DNA from: Gonapodya prolifera JEL478
Lineage: Eukaryota; Monoblepharomycota; Monoblepharidomycetes; Monoblepharidales; Gonapodyaceae
DNA length: 64,000 bases
Assembly: GCA_001574975.1 (NCBI GenBank)
Contig: KQ965780.1
Coordinates: 226,137 to 290,136 of the forward strand
Direction of reading: 5' to 3'
Of this stretch, positions 39,383 through 51,790 are shown piece by piece (positions within the stretch are counted from its first letter, which is position 1; the number at the start of each line of letters is the position of its first letter). The position numbers and the translations under genes were made by a program. Under the pieces are notes generated by a model. That model was not told the origin of the DNA. It saw only the letters and a list, made by a program, of their open reading frames with translations, and did no database searches.

Positions 39383-41277
39383 TCAAAAGTACGAATAAAT
39401 TCCGCCTGGGCGGTCCGCCATCGCAGCAAGAGCCTTCACCGATGCTTTTGCAAACACTCTGACCTCGGTGTAGAAGCCCGACTCAAGATACTGCCTCATA
39501 AAGATGGGGCATGTGAATCCCATGATAATCCACATGCTGAGTATTTTCACGGGTTTGGGGAGATCGTTTAATGCCCTGTTGATCGTAGCGGGAGCGAGGT
39601 ACTTGAAGGCGACCTGCAGCGTCGTCAGGAGACCGTGGATAAGGAAAAATAACATGTTATCGCCGCGGAAAGTGTGGAATGCGACAAAGTTGAGCCAGCT
39701 GGCAGTGACATTTGATGAGCCGTCTGCGGTGGACAAGAGAGTGATGTTTCAACTTACTCGTGGGAGACACCCGAAACCAAGAAGACTTGCAAGGAAGCAA
39801 GAGTTGAGGATAGCGTGAAGCCCTTTTTCTTTCCCTTGCCGTGGTGGCTGGCTTCTTTAGCATGTCCGTTCACGCCCTTGTGTTCTGCGTCACCATTCAC
39901 GTGTCCGTTAGTAACCTGCTCACCCCACGTTGGTCATCAACAATGCTGACGGCTACTCGTGCTACACGGAAACACGTACGGGTTTCGTCTCAGTGCTCTG
40001 CTTCAACTCTTCCTTGGAATCGTTCGATGACAAGACGACCTTCTTCACCATGTTTTGGATAGGCTCCAAGGAGTGGTTGGACACGACTTCCTTGACTACT
40101 TGTATCTGCTCTGAGATGTTCTGGACCGAAGGGTCGAAAACGGCCCTGTGAAAAGTGTTCTAGATGGGCGAATGTCAATCATCAATCCAACTGGTGAAAA
40201 GTCCGTTTAGAATCACCTTGACCAACATATTCCACTGAAAATAAATCATGGACAAATGTCAGTAAATTATCCAATGGTACTTTTCGACATCACTCTCACT
40301 CTTCCGCTCCAAAAGTCGCGCACTAAAGAGAATCGTGATGAGGAAACGAGGTTCATTGTAATTCCAAAAATTTCACTTACTTGATGTCGAAAACAGCGGA
40401 TTTTGGAACAATGGGTTCATGGGAACCCCCGTGACGAGTTCACCAAAGGCCAAGATGAGGTCCTGGTTCGGCATATCAGATACTTCAAATAAGATTCATT
40501 GAGGTGACGCGTTACCAGCAACTCACAAATGGTATCGATAGAGTCGGATAGAAGCAGCATCCGAGCATCATCCCGCCAATAAGGTAACGCAACGTGAACA
40601 TGTTCCAGGTAAACAGGTCCCGCAGCATCTGCTTTTCGAAATCGTCTGTCACAGGACCGAGCAGAAGCAGAAAGAGGATCATGGCCTTGGTTGGGAGAAC
40701 CGCCCCGACTGTCCACGTAGGGTGCACAAAGCGTTTGTGATGCCGTCGTGGCTTTTGTTGGAAGTAGCTCGGTTCGGGATTGAACAAGAGGATGGCAAAG
40801 AATTGGAGTGCGGGCATTGATTTGATCTCCGTGGGTTCGCGAAGGTAGACGAGGTCATAGATTCTGGAAATTCAGGTGTTGACTCTGACTCACGAACACG
40901 AGACGAGCTTAAGAACACCGCACCTCAGAGCCCCAACAAAGGTCACGCATGATACCAGCCACCATGCGCAGAGCGATAGCGTTTCCACCCGAGCGTCGGG
41001 CCAAGCGAGGTAAGGGGCAATCGGAGCAACCAATAGGCTCCCGATACATGACGCGGCTGCGATTCCCCTCCGCACTTTGGAAGCGAGGATGTAATCATTC
41101 CGAGCCGCAATGAATGATCCTAGGACAATGATCTGTAACGGTGGAATGGTTGAACGATCCCGGTTCGCGAGGCGGAGCGAGAATCGGTGGATTCCAACAT
41201 GAGGACCCGACACTCACCAAGTAAATAGCGAGAGTAATCCATATGACCCCAATTGGGGTTGGAGAGAGCAGCGCCAT
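39383..41277 (-). CDS. Wax-synthase-domain membrane O-acyltransferase
   Basis: This multi-exon minus-strand gene starts at ATG 41277 (MALLSPTPIGVIWITLAIYL); ATG 41289 is also possible. Hydrophobic exons follow: SLLVAPIAPYLAWPDARVE, PTKAMILFLLLLGPVTDDFE and LRYLIGGMMLGCCFY. A short exon SLRDFWSGRWNMLVKNTFH matches the wax-synthase signature SLxxFWxxRWH. A charged loop of about 50 residues comes next (EQIQVVKEVVSNHSLEPIQN). The last exon gives NMLFFLIHGLLTTLQV, with the likely catalytic His, ending at 39383. Family members transfer fatty acyl or acetyl groups to alcohols in the ER membrane. The charged loop between FWxxRW and the HG motif looks longer than usual. The acceptor cannot be deduced. 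Confidence 0.75.
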
Positions 41278-42100
41278 GGCAGAGGGCATTGGGCGATAAT
41301 CGGCTGGATGTAATGAGATAAAGTGGGTCGGACTGGCGAGGTTCAAGATTGCCGATTATATCACATGGGAGACGAGCCGAACCTCCCAGCGTACGGCGCA
41401 CCTGAATTTACGCAAATCCCGTCCCGAGGTTCCGACGGATGACGCAGAATTCGATGGCGTGAGATCGCACGGCAATTCGAGTTTCGGTGCCAATCTTTCA
41501 GAATTGTCCGCGCCAAAGGATGACTCAGGCGGACGGGCGATGCCCCGCCGAATGTATTGATACGGTATTGTTATTTGATCATTGCAAATAGAACGCTCAG
41601 TACAATATCACGTAATATCGGCCTGAATGAAATCACCGCAAAATTTTAAAGCACAGGCTCATCGATCACTCAATCAGAGAGCTAGTACCAGTAACTTAAA
41701 AAGGCGGAGAGTATCATGAATTTCAATAAACCAATAAGCTGTTGCTTGGTTATCATCCCATACTTTACGGCGGTTGCGGTCAAGAGCTGGTCATGCGAGC
41801 CGCTGTTTGTTTATGATGCACACAAGCCGCCCAGCAGTCGCCCGAAAAGCGCTATAATCTACCCGCTTGAGCTGCTACCAAGCTATGCTAAATCGATAAA
41901 AGAATGCACCACGAATCACCACAGATAAGCCACTTGTGTTTCTCGATCTAGACATAACTTATGTGGATACTTTGGAATTACATCGATAAACTGGTTCTTG
42001 CAGCTCTTGCGATGGTGAAGCATCGTTCCGCCCTTCATTCATGTCACCATCACGGCACACTGGACCGGTTCCAACATTCACCGAACATCATCGACCCATC
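41278..42100. other. Intergenic region
   Basis: About 820 AT-rich bases lie between divergent genes. A 70-codon frame at 41716-41928 begins with a hydrophobic, signal-like stretch (ISCCLVIIPYFTAVAV), but its remainder has no secreted-protein character and no splice context, so I do not call it. Confidence 0.35.
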
Positions 42101-43501
42101 ATGGCCACCGTTACTGCCAGACCATTCAAAATTGCACTTGTCCAGGTACATGCCTCCGAATTGTTGCAATCACGCTTGATGCCCTCTCAATCGAGGGTCT
42201 GCGGGCTTCAAACTTGGAGATACTGATGCAATAGACCGATTTCAGTTAATGGTGGGGGCCAACAAGGCCGAAAACCTGTTACGAGCGAGAACAAAAGTGC
42301 TCGAGGCAAAGGATAAAGGAGCCAACGTTGTCGTGCTCCCCGAATGCTTCAACAGGTGAGCTCTCCAAAGTTTCCCGATTGCGCAATCGCCCGTTTATTG
42401 CAGAACGACTCACTGATTCATTTATGTTGCCTCGACGGTCATCAACGTGGCCTGATGATGTCCTGATTGTCCGTATCAGTCCTTACGGTGTGAAGTTCTT
42501 CCCCGACTATGCCGAGGTCATCCCAGGCGAATCGACCAACGCACTTTCAGCGATTGCAAAAGATGCAAGAGTGTGGCTTATTGGAGGTAATTGTTACTTT
42601 TGATTCGGTGGGAGCAGCGAAAGTCTGAGAGTGCTCAGACAAGGTGGAGCCGGAGCTCATTGAGGAACGATCGAAGCGAGCATCGGAAGATCGAATCCTT
42701 GCGCTCTGCTCAATATCTGACGTCTTGTGCTGCGCCTTCTCCCTCAAGGATCCATTCCCGAACGGGATCCTTCCAACTCCCGTCTCTACAACACCTGCAC
42801 CGTCTACAACCCAACCGGCACACTCGTCGCCACGCACCGAAAAGTCCACCTTTTCGACATTGACGTCCCAGGCAAAATTCGATTCAAGGAAAGCGAAGTC
42901 CTCACCGGCGGAGACAAGTGCACCATTGTGGACACCGAGTACGGCAAGATAGGAGTCGCCATTTGCTACGACATTCGATTCCCGGAGCTTGCGATGGTTG
43001 CGGCAAGAAGAGGGGCAGTGGCCATGATCTATCCTGGAGGTGAGGGCGTTGTCAGATGCTTACCCCATCTCAAGGAAGAAGACTGAACGTCCCATTCATG
43101 CCACACCAGCGTTCAACACCGTCACTGGTCCTTTGCATTGGGAGCTCCTTCAACGGGCTCGTGCGGTTGACAACCAGATATATGTCGCCTGTTGCTCGCC
43201 TGCGCGCGTTCAGGAACCGAAAGAAGGTATGCCGTACAAGCGAGCAGAAGTCTGTGGGCGCCGCGAGGCTCCATTGGACTTACACCCTTTTATGGCAGGG
43301 GACTATCTGGCGTGGGGCCACTCAACGGTTGTGAACCCCAGCGGTGCTGTCGTAGCGACGACGGACGAGGCGGAGGCAACTGTGTATCACGACATTGACC
43401 CTGCCGAAATTGCCCACTGGCGATCGTCAATTCCGGTCGTGTCGCAGAGGCGGTTTGATGTGTACGACGATGTGAGCAAGGTTTTGGTTTATGAGAACTG
43501 A
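42101..43501 (+). CDS. NIT2: Omega-amidase / Nit2-type nitrilase-family amidase
   Basis: The start is ATG 42101 ([15 protein letters not shown]). Introns follow at 42146, about 42356 and 42586-42748, and one after IYPG near 43042, all in phase. The catalytic triad is visible: Glu in [12 protein letters not shown], Lys in [15 protein letters not shown] and Cys in [13 protein letters not shown]. The exon join [20 protein letters not shown] and the later [20 protein letters not shown] closely match Nit2. Nit2 hydrolyses alpha-ketoglutaramate and alpha-ketosuccinamate in the cytosol or mitochondria, clearing transaminase by-products. An insertion of about 25 residues after CCSPARV ([19 protein letters not shown]) is not in animal Nit2. 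Confidence 0.9.
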
Positions 43502-43596
43502 GATGTAATGGTGTCAGAGCAAACCCGAATGTTCGGAACAACACAGACAGTATTATTCGAAATTCGAATACACCGTGCGTACAAAATTAAAATCGC

Positions 43597-46479
43597 TCAA
43601 TAACCATCCCATAGACCCGCAACTTCGGGACCGTCCCAAACCAGGGGCAACGACGTGTTCAACGGTCGGTTGGGGAACGCGTTGGCACTGGACAAATCCC
43701 AGGCCTCGAAGTTCCAGAAGGACGCCTGTCCGACGTTGAGCCACGCACCAACTTCGGTGGCATCGTCCGCCCAAGGGTAAACGCGAGTCGTGAGCGTCAG
43801 AACGTCGTTGACGTAGATTTCGATGAGGCTGTTGTCGCAAAAGACCTTGAAGGACAGGCTTTGACGTGATCCCGTAGATTTTAGTGTCCATAGACGCAGA
43901 GGCGCAATTTCGGTGGAGTTGACAAAGTCTTTGACGACTGTATAGGTGATTGTGTGGAACGTCAGAATCACATAACGGGAGTATGAAACAGTGGTGCTTA
44001 CTTGAGCTGTTTTGGCGGTACACCACGACGGCCTCATATGAGGGATCGTATGCAAGAATTGTCCGCTCACCGCTTGTCCTAAAGTTGGCTTTTAGAAACC
44101 GATTCTGATCAAAGTCAGCGAAGCAAACTCACGGTGACAGTCGTAACACTATTCCATTCAGCCACGTGGCGTTTGTAGCGTCGGCTGGCGGAGGAGAGAG
44201 CTCAAACCTCACCTTGAATGCGCTGGAAGGAAGCTTGGCAAGCTTTGTGTAGCCCGAACCGGGCGCCAATTTGCGGGCGGAATCTGCAAGGTCGTATCGA
44301 GTGGCGTTGTTGAAAAGGAGCTTAGTTTCTGCAACTGGTCGCTGAGCGAGGGTCTAAACACAGGCCATCAGATACTTTTCAGGATTTTCACCTCTCTCGA
44401 GACTCACTTTGACACGGTATGATCCATCTGCATTTTTGGTGGCTGTCCAAGACCCCTTCTCCGTCACGCGGTCAACGGGGTCCAAAACGTCCGCACTCCA
44501 TATGTAAGCTTCGCGAGGCAGAACGTGCATTCCTTGCCATCCGAAGGCATACGGATCTAGGGAAAGCGGATGAGGGCATAGTACTCAAGGAGCCACACAA
44601 GTCCATGCTTACCGAATGTGAAGTCTTCGAAGGACCACGCCAGTAATATCCTCCGATACTTCTTGCTCGCTGTGTTGTGCCTCTTCTCGTGGGACTTTTG
44701 CTCTTCGACCGAAGGTGCGAGGAACGTGTTGTACGCGTAAGTTTCACCGAAATCCGGCACCCCGCTGTTACACCAAAAAGATATCAGTGTCGCCTAAATT
44801 ACGGCCAAAACGCCACTTACACCATGGCCAGTTCCAAGTATGACGAGTCCAAATCGGGCTTGTCACCGAGAGCAGCCCCTTGCTTCAGCTTGCCGCAACC
44901 CCACCAAACCCAGTTCGATCCTTTGGAAAGTTCCAAGATCAGTCCAAGACGCTACGACGAATGAAAGCGCGGTCCACAAACCTTTTGCGGGGTCTGGGTC
45001 TTTCCTGTCACCTTGGCTTGACGAGGACACACACCAATGCTCCTCTCCATCATCATCCGTCAACACTAAAAAAATGAAGCAGTTGGTACCACGAACGGCA
45101 ATACATGGGCAGCGTGAGCGCGCCACTCACAAAATGCGCCCGACATTTCAAAACCTCCTCCGAAAGATCCACTCCATTTGGAAGACCAGGAATCGCTAAT
45201 GTTGGATCTGAACAAGTTCCCTGCGTAGGCCCATTCCGTCAGATGTTTCGCGTTCGGGTTCACGGTCTTGTACTGTTCGCGTAGACGAGTTCAGTGACGC
45301 TTCCGTGAATGACACGTCCGCACGCCATACTCACTAAGAAGAGTCGAGGACCAGGAACAGGGTACGGAGCCTTGAATCCCCCAGCGAGAACAGCATACAC
45401 GGTCCCTGGAGAGTCGCCGGGGAACACAGCACGGCGGAACTCGTCGGCTTCGAGTATGGGCAAGGGGTCCTACGGAGAAGTGAACCTTCTAAGTGCTGTT
45501 GTGGAGAGGAAAAAGTGGCTGCACACTAACCCTCCAACCGGTGATATTCCACTCTTCACTTGGGCTTGGGATGACGGGGTTTCCGGCATACTTGACCCAC
45601 GTGATCCCATTGTCCGTTGTTTCGACCAGGGAGACAGTTTCGGTGTTGTTCTTGTACCTTTTTGGGTGGAAAAGAGCGTGAGTGCGTTAAGTTGCAATCG
45701 GGGGGAAAGCAACGTTTTGCAGATGATGTCTTACCAACAGCTCCAACACGTCGGAAGCTCCTGAACGGACGTGTAAAGCACACTGAACCCCTTCGAAAAG
45801 TCTGAAGGGTCATTGGGAAATGCACCTCCGGAGAAAACGCCGTATCGGTCGTAGCGCAAGGATCCATTGGGGGAATCTCGATTCACCCAGCTCGTAACGA
45901 TCGCGCTGGGGAAGAGAGGGTCGCTGGAAAGGAGAGGGTTCGGAAGGTCGTGCCAAAAAATCATGTCCTTGGAAACGGCGTGTGCTGGGAGATCATCAAA
46001 GGTCAAAGCCACGTTCGAAGCGGACTGACATGGAACTCACAGTTGGAGATGTTGCCCCATTTGATATGCTGGGGGTGGTGCTGGAAGAGGGAACGTATGA
46101 TGAGCACGCCGTCCCAAGCGGCCCCAGTTAGAATACTCACTTGATAGAACAAATGGTACGTTTTCGTGTTCTCGTCAAAATATGGCGCGACAGGGTCGTT
46201 GATCCAGCCCTGCGGGCCCATGAAGTGATATCTCCCTCGCCTAAATGAGGGAGGTTGCGGATGTTGGGTTGGTGCGATAGATGGGTTGAAGGAAAGGTGG
46301 TTCAAACGGTGAGGTGAGGGAATGCTCAAGAGTCGTTCTTCTCGACAGTATGGTACGCACCATTTTAAGAACAGAGTGTTATTCCCCGCGCTTTTAACGT
46401 TTGGGACTGGTGTGTCTCCGCTGACTGCCGCAACGAGTGTTGCGAGAGCGACACCACAAAAGCCGAAAGCAAGCTTCAT
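43597..46479 (-). CDS. Secreted GH32 beta-fructofuranosidase (invertase-like)
   Basis: This gene of about ten exons lies on the minus strand. It starts at ATG 46479 with a signal peptide (MKLAFGFCGVALATLVAAVS). The nucleophile motif is GPQGWINDPVAPYFDE (family WMNDPNG; the Asp of NDP is the nucleophile), followed by YHLFYQ and KWGNI. Further exons carry SVLYTSVQELP, TWVKYAGNPVIPSP, YAVLAGGF, GGGFEMSG, FGETYAYNTFLAPS and RILLAWSFED. The C-terminal beta-sandwich includes CDNSLIEIYVNDVLTLTTRV, as in GH32 proteins, and the gene ends at 43597. The enzyme cleaves sucrose or fructans outside the cell. Length is near 640 residues, normal for fungal members. I did not identify the WEC-type acid/base motif with certainty. 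Confidence 0.85.
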
Positions 46480-47221
46480 CGACTCGAACGGATGAGACGT
46501 GTCCGATGCGACGGGCTTTATACATGGTGGACCTGACAGTTGAAGGGCGCTGGACACACGTCAGTGGTCGTCAGGCATTCCGACAAAACGTAGGACGTCC
46601 AGCCAATCTGACGGTGAAATCGCACCGATTTCTCTGTAAACAAGTGACATCCCTGTCGGTTCTCAATGGGTGATTGCAGTGCGTGGGTGATTTGGGGCTC
46701 AGGCCGGGGCAGTGCCGGGGGACATGAAGTGCAACGTCCCTTTAGACAGGGACCAGTCGTTGTCAGGTTTTCTGGCAAAGTGCAGACATCGACGCGTGTA
46801 ACAGTCGTCAGAATACGGTGGGAGATTTCAATAATGTCTTGTTGTCAGGTAATGTCCAATTCAATCGATCCAACTATGATTATCTTTCGCTGAATCTGTC
46901 TTTATTCATCTTTTGTCCATAAACTAATAACCACGGTATTGAATGACTGTAGAGAAGAAATGGGAAGGGGGGGGGGGGGGGGGGGGGGGAAGGAATAAAT
47001 AATCAGATTCTGTGCACGGGAGTGACCGAAGGGTACCAACCACCACCATTTCATTAATCCACTTGATTTGGATCTAACAACCGTCGGACGCTTCTTCCGT
47101 CAATTGAAGTGTGGTTTCCCATTGATTTCCTTCCCTTTCGAGGGGAACAACTCCCAAATCAACTCCATACGGCGAACACGGCATCGGGGAACCTTGTGCG
47201 ACATTCAAATGATTTCAGTCG
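46480..47221. other. Divergent intergenic region with a 23-G run
   Basis: About 740 bases lie between the invertase and the Tousled-like kinase, both transcribed outward. The only notable element is an uninterrupted run of 23 G at 46967-46989, a strong G-quadruplex candidate and a likely source of length variation or sequencing error. No gene is supportable. Confidence 0.6.
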
Positions 47222-50200
47222 ATGCCCTCTCATAAGAACGCTTCACTGGACTCGATTTCCGGACAACATGTCCCATCCATGCTCCAAGCGACAGAAACAG
47301 GTCCCTTGCCCCGTTCCTCCAAACGTCTGCGCCAACTCGACGATCTTTCCAGCAATGTTGTGGAGGACAATAAACAAAACTCGGACACAACAAACGTAAA
47401 GCGTCCTCGGACGGGGAAGGAAGCTCTGCCTGGGTCAAGAAGCCCGTTCGATGGTGGAGACCATTCGCGGCAACCTTCACCAGCGACAGACCCTGATTCG
47501 GTGGTTGAGGGGTATGGTGGCCTGTCTAACTCCTCAAAGATTGTTGATAGTCGTGCGAGCACTCCGGCTGGCTCTGTAGACCAATCACGTGAGTTTGGCC
47601 CTTTTTGGAAACTATTGAATTGAATCAACCTGACAGCATCTCCCGTCTATCAGGTAGGACTTCACCCAACCTTTCACCTGATGTTCTTGGGCTCCCCGCA
47701 CTCGATCAACGCAAACTTGAGCTCCTCGAGGCTCGTATTTTGGGACGTGCGGTTCAGTCTACCACGTCCGTTCCAGTGACAGGCCTTCGTGTTCCACTTT
47801 CCCCACGCTCCGATCAAATCTCTCCACAGTCTCATTTGATTACCACACCGAGTAAACGCAATGGGACCCGCTCTGCTTCTCCGTCGAGCTCAAAATCTGC
47901 CGGGAGATCGAAGAGTTCCCGGGGTGGCCAAACTCCTCATCGCAAAACGCCAAAATCGTACCAATCACCCATGTTTGCAGCGTCCCCTCTGTACGAAGGA
48001 GCACTTGTTGTTGGAACACCGACTCAAAGTGCTCGACCCTCCTTTAATGTGCTCATGTCCCCCTGCCCGTCCACTTCGGCACGCCCTCCCTCCACTTCCA
48101 CATCTTCGCGAACGGACGAGAGACAAAACCAACTAAACTCTCAAAGTGGACATGTTCGCCTGCCTACGATGTCTTTCGAAGGGATGGAGACACATTCGGA
48201 TGATCGACGCACATCAACCTCTCGACAAAGCACTTCCATTCAACACGAAAAAGCTCATTCGGAATTCGAGCCTTTCTTCGTCCCAGCGACTCTTCAGCCG
48301 CCGGAAGATCACGGTCAAGGTCCGTTTGGCGCAGGGCGTGGGGCAGACGCAGACGCGGAACAGTCTGCCTACGAAATGGTGGAGAAGTCCCCTTTTGCGA
48401 GAGGAAGGAAACTTCGCTTCACCGCCGATGACATGGGACCCAGTGTGCCGCTCGAAATGAACCGAGATGGGCGGAATCCTGACGAGACCTCTGACTTCGG
48501 TGAGCTTCTTTGTCACATGACTGCCCACCATATTTTTTCTGTTCTTAACGTACGTCCCCAAACCAGAAGCTGGAAGTAGCACCTTGAATCCTTTCCCGCC
48601 GCCCACGTCCAATTCAGCCCCTCCCTCACACGCTCCCAACAAACGAAAAAACTTTAGCGAGGCTGAGGATCTTCTCATTGCCCGACTCTTCGCCGAGCAC
48701 GGATCTGAGTGGGATCGCATTGCAAAGGAGATGGGAACAGATCGGACGGGAGACCAGGTAAAGGCGAGGTACCGAAGGATGCAACTGCGCAAGAAAAAGG
48801 ACGGCGAACCCAACGGACCAACTTCCTCCGCACCAGGCTCGGGAAGCGGAGCTCACGGAGTTTCAGCCAGACCCCCGGGATCGATTGTCGTAGGATCAAG
48901 CCCCCTTCAGGGACATGAGGGAGGAGGATCCCATCGGGCTGCTTCACCGGAGCAAACGAGCGTTTCGGGATCGCCAACCAGGTCTCGTCCTTCTTCAGCG
49001 AAAAGAGCGACTTCTCCAACGCCTACACCGCACGCCTCGGCGGGGAGCAATGGGACACAAGCGGGAATTAAGCCCATATACCAATACTTCACGCGACCGG
49101 GCGAGCGGGACAAAACTGATAAAGAGAGAGACAAAGCGATTCTGGAAGCAATGAATGCAGTGGATGACTACAAGGTGAGAAACGTGTGGCATCGCGAAAG
49201 ATCATTCGGTGTCTCTAATGACTTCCGACTTGTACCCGTGTATCTGTATTTGTTGGTACCACATATAACCCTCGAATAGCAAAAGCTTTCACAAGTAGAG
49301 AGGCGTCTTCGGGAGGTGGAGTCGGAGCGGGATGACGCTGAAAATCTTGCCGTGAGAGTCTCGCATGATGCCCGCGAGAAGCTCACTCGCGCCGAGCGTG
49401 AGAAGAAGGAGAAATCCGAAAAGGTAAGTCAACAGCGTAGTTGTCGCTTCTGCCGATGCTTCAAGTAAGTGACCCCGTTTGTACAGTGCTGGTCGGTTCT
49501 CTCCGATCTTCTCATATCACAAGCACGTGAGAAGGCGAGGTCGGCGCGTCTGAAAATGTATGAGAACACGTTGCGGCTTGCTAGCGTGACCATGGAAAGG
49601 TGCGTAGCCATCGAGATGCAATGCCAGTGCGGGGTTAGGTGACATCGTACTCCGACTTTCAGGCATGGGATGGACTTTCGCGAACGGTGGCAAGAAGGGT
49701 ATGAGTTCACTGCTATAACGGATCAACTCGCACGGATAAATAAAGAGCGGGAGGAACTAGAGAAGAAGAAGAAAGTACTCAACAAGCGGAAAGCCCTGGG
49801 TGAGTCTGAAGTCTTCCATCGGAAACCCAAAAATATGAGATAACAAGTTGGTGTCCTCCAGGAACTAAAATAATGAACGAGAATGGTGACGCGTCTGGTG
49901 GAACCTCGGCTTCATCGGCTTCAAAAGGTCGGACATCGACCACCGGTAATGCTTTATCCGAAGGCAATCTTGCGCCAATATCTATTCAGGAGTACACCGA
50001 GTACGACGAGATATTGAAGCTACGAAATGCTGCGCTTAAGAAAGTAAGTCGATGTTGTGTAGTTGTTTGGGTGGTTGTTTGTAACACTCGGCCATTCAAA
50101 CTAAACCAGGAGGAGGGTGATCTCCTTGCACAACAAGAGCGTCTGTCGGTTGAGCGAGACCATCACGTTCGGGAACTCCGCCGGATTCGAGACGAGGATG

Positions 50201-51532
50201 CGTCGCGATTCAACAAACATCCCATGTTGAATGGACGCTACCTGCTTCTGGAGTTGCTTGGTCGCGGAGGGTTCAGTGAAGTGTGGAAAGGTTTTGATTC
50301 CGAAGATATGCGTATTGTGGCAGTTAAGTGCGTACGATGTTGTTGCTCGAGTACTTAGTCTTGGTGTTAACAGGTGCTCTTCATCCGCAGAATTCACTCT
50401 CTGAACTCTCAATGGTCCGATGAACGGAAGAAGACATACACTCGCCACGCGATGCGCGAATACGCGATACACCAACGCTTGTTGCACAACCGAATCGTCC
50501 GGCTGTTTGATGTGTTTGAAATCGACGACCAGTCGTTTGCGACCGTGCTCGAATACTGCGATGGTACCGACCTCGAGAGCCACCTTCACTCGGTGAAAAT
50601 GTTGCCCGAAAGGGAAGCGCGCAGCATTGTCACCCAAGTGTTCAGTGGTCTGAGGTACCTGAACGAAATATCGCCCCCTGTCATCCATTACGATTTGAAA
50701 CCCGGTAAGTACCGTTGTTGCCTGATGTTATTTGCGGGCCATCTTGTTAAATCGTACTCCTCGGAACCACAGGAAACATCCTGTTCCACAACGGAGAAGT
50801 GCGGATAACAGACTTTGGACTTTCGAAAGTTGTCGAACCAGACGTGGATGACGGTGCAAAGCAAGTCATGGGACCGCCACGACCAGTTGCGAAATGGGCC
50901 AAAGAGATTGAGCTTACCAGCCAGGGAGCGGGAACAATTTGGTGAGCTCGCGGTCGTGGGCCAGTTTTTGTTTCTCGACTGACCAGTCGGTTTCTGGGCT
51001 GGCTGGTGAAACTACGATTGTCTCTCAGGTACCTCCCGCCAGAATGCTTTGAGAGCTCCAAAACCGGTGATGCGCCTCGGATATCTTCCAAGGTCGACGT
51101 TTGGTCCATGGGTGTGATTTTCTACGAGCTACTCTACGGAGTGAAACCGTTTGGGCGAGATCAGAGCCAGCAGACGATCTTGAGGAACGACTCCATTACA
51201 AATGAGGCGCACTTGCTTACGTTCCCGGCGAAGCCGACCGTGGGCCAAGAAACCAAGGTGTGTTGAAATTTTGCAGTCGGAAAGATCACCACAAGATCAA
51301 GAGATTGAACATGCTGTTTATTATTTGATAGGACTTCATCCGCAAATGCCTTGAATACAGGAAGGAGCGCCGACCGGACGTTCTGACCCTCTGCAACGAC
51401 AGTTACCTCAACCCGGCCGCGAAGAATGCGAGCGGAACTGCGTCCGCCGGAAGTGGAAATGCGGGGTCGAGCTCGCGAAGCGGATCTGGTGCCGCTCTTT
51501 CCAGTGTGATGAACGGACTTTTAGACCAGTGA
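47222..51532 (+). CDS. Tousled-like protein kinase with an N-terminal Myb/SANT domain
   Basis: About twelve exons (47222-47588ish, 47654-48499, 48567-49174, 49280-49423, 49487-49599 and so on to 51532) give about 1,175 residues. A Ser/Pro-rich N-terminus contains a Myb/SANT domain at about 425-480 ([41 protein letters not shown]). A PIYQYF motif and Tousled coiled coils follow ([38 protein letters not shown]). The kinase domain has [17 protein letters not shown], the TLK-specific HYDLKPGN (Tyr in place of Arg in HRD), ITDFGLSK and GTIWYLPPECF. TLKs phosphorylate the histone chaperone Asf1 in S phase. Coiled coil and kinase match animal TLK1/2 along their length; the Myb/SANT domain does not occur in them. 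Confidence 0.9.
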
Positions 51533-51790
51533 AGGGACACACCATTTGCATTGTAGAATACGTTTTTTGCACACGATAATTGTTGATTGAAATTACATGT
51601 TCTAGTACTGTCTCATGGCCACTTGAATGTAATTCGAAAGATTCGGATGAGGGACAAAACGAGGTAAAAATCAAGCGGGAGCGTTGCCGAGTGCTCCGTC
51701 GATTGATCGGCTGGGCCTTACCAACGAGTGATCCAGCGCGAGCACGGCTGCCAAATCCCCATTCCATCTACTCTGACTCGCATCGCAGCC

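Noticed and set aside
41716-41928. Small secreted-protein-like ORF
   Set aside because: The hydrophobic start is weak as a signal peptide and the rest lacks the cysteine pattern of secreted effectors.
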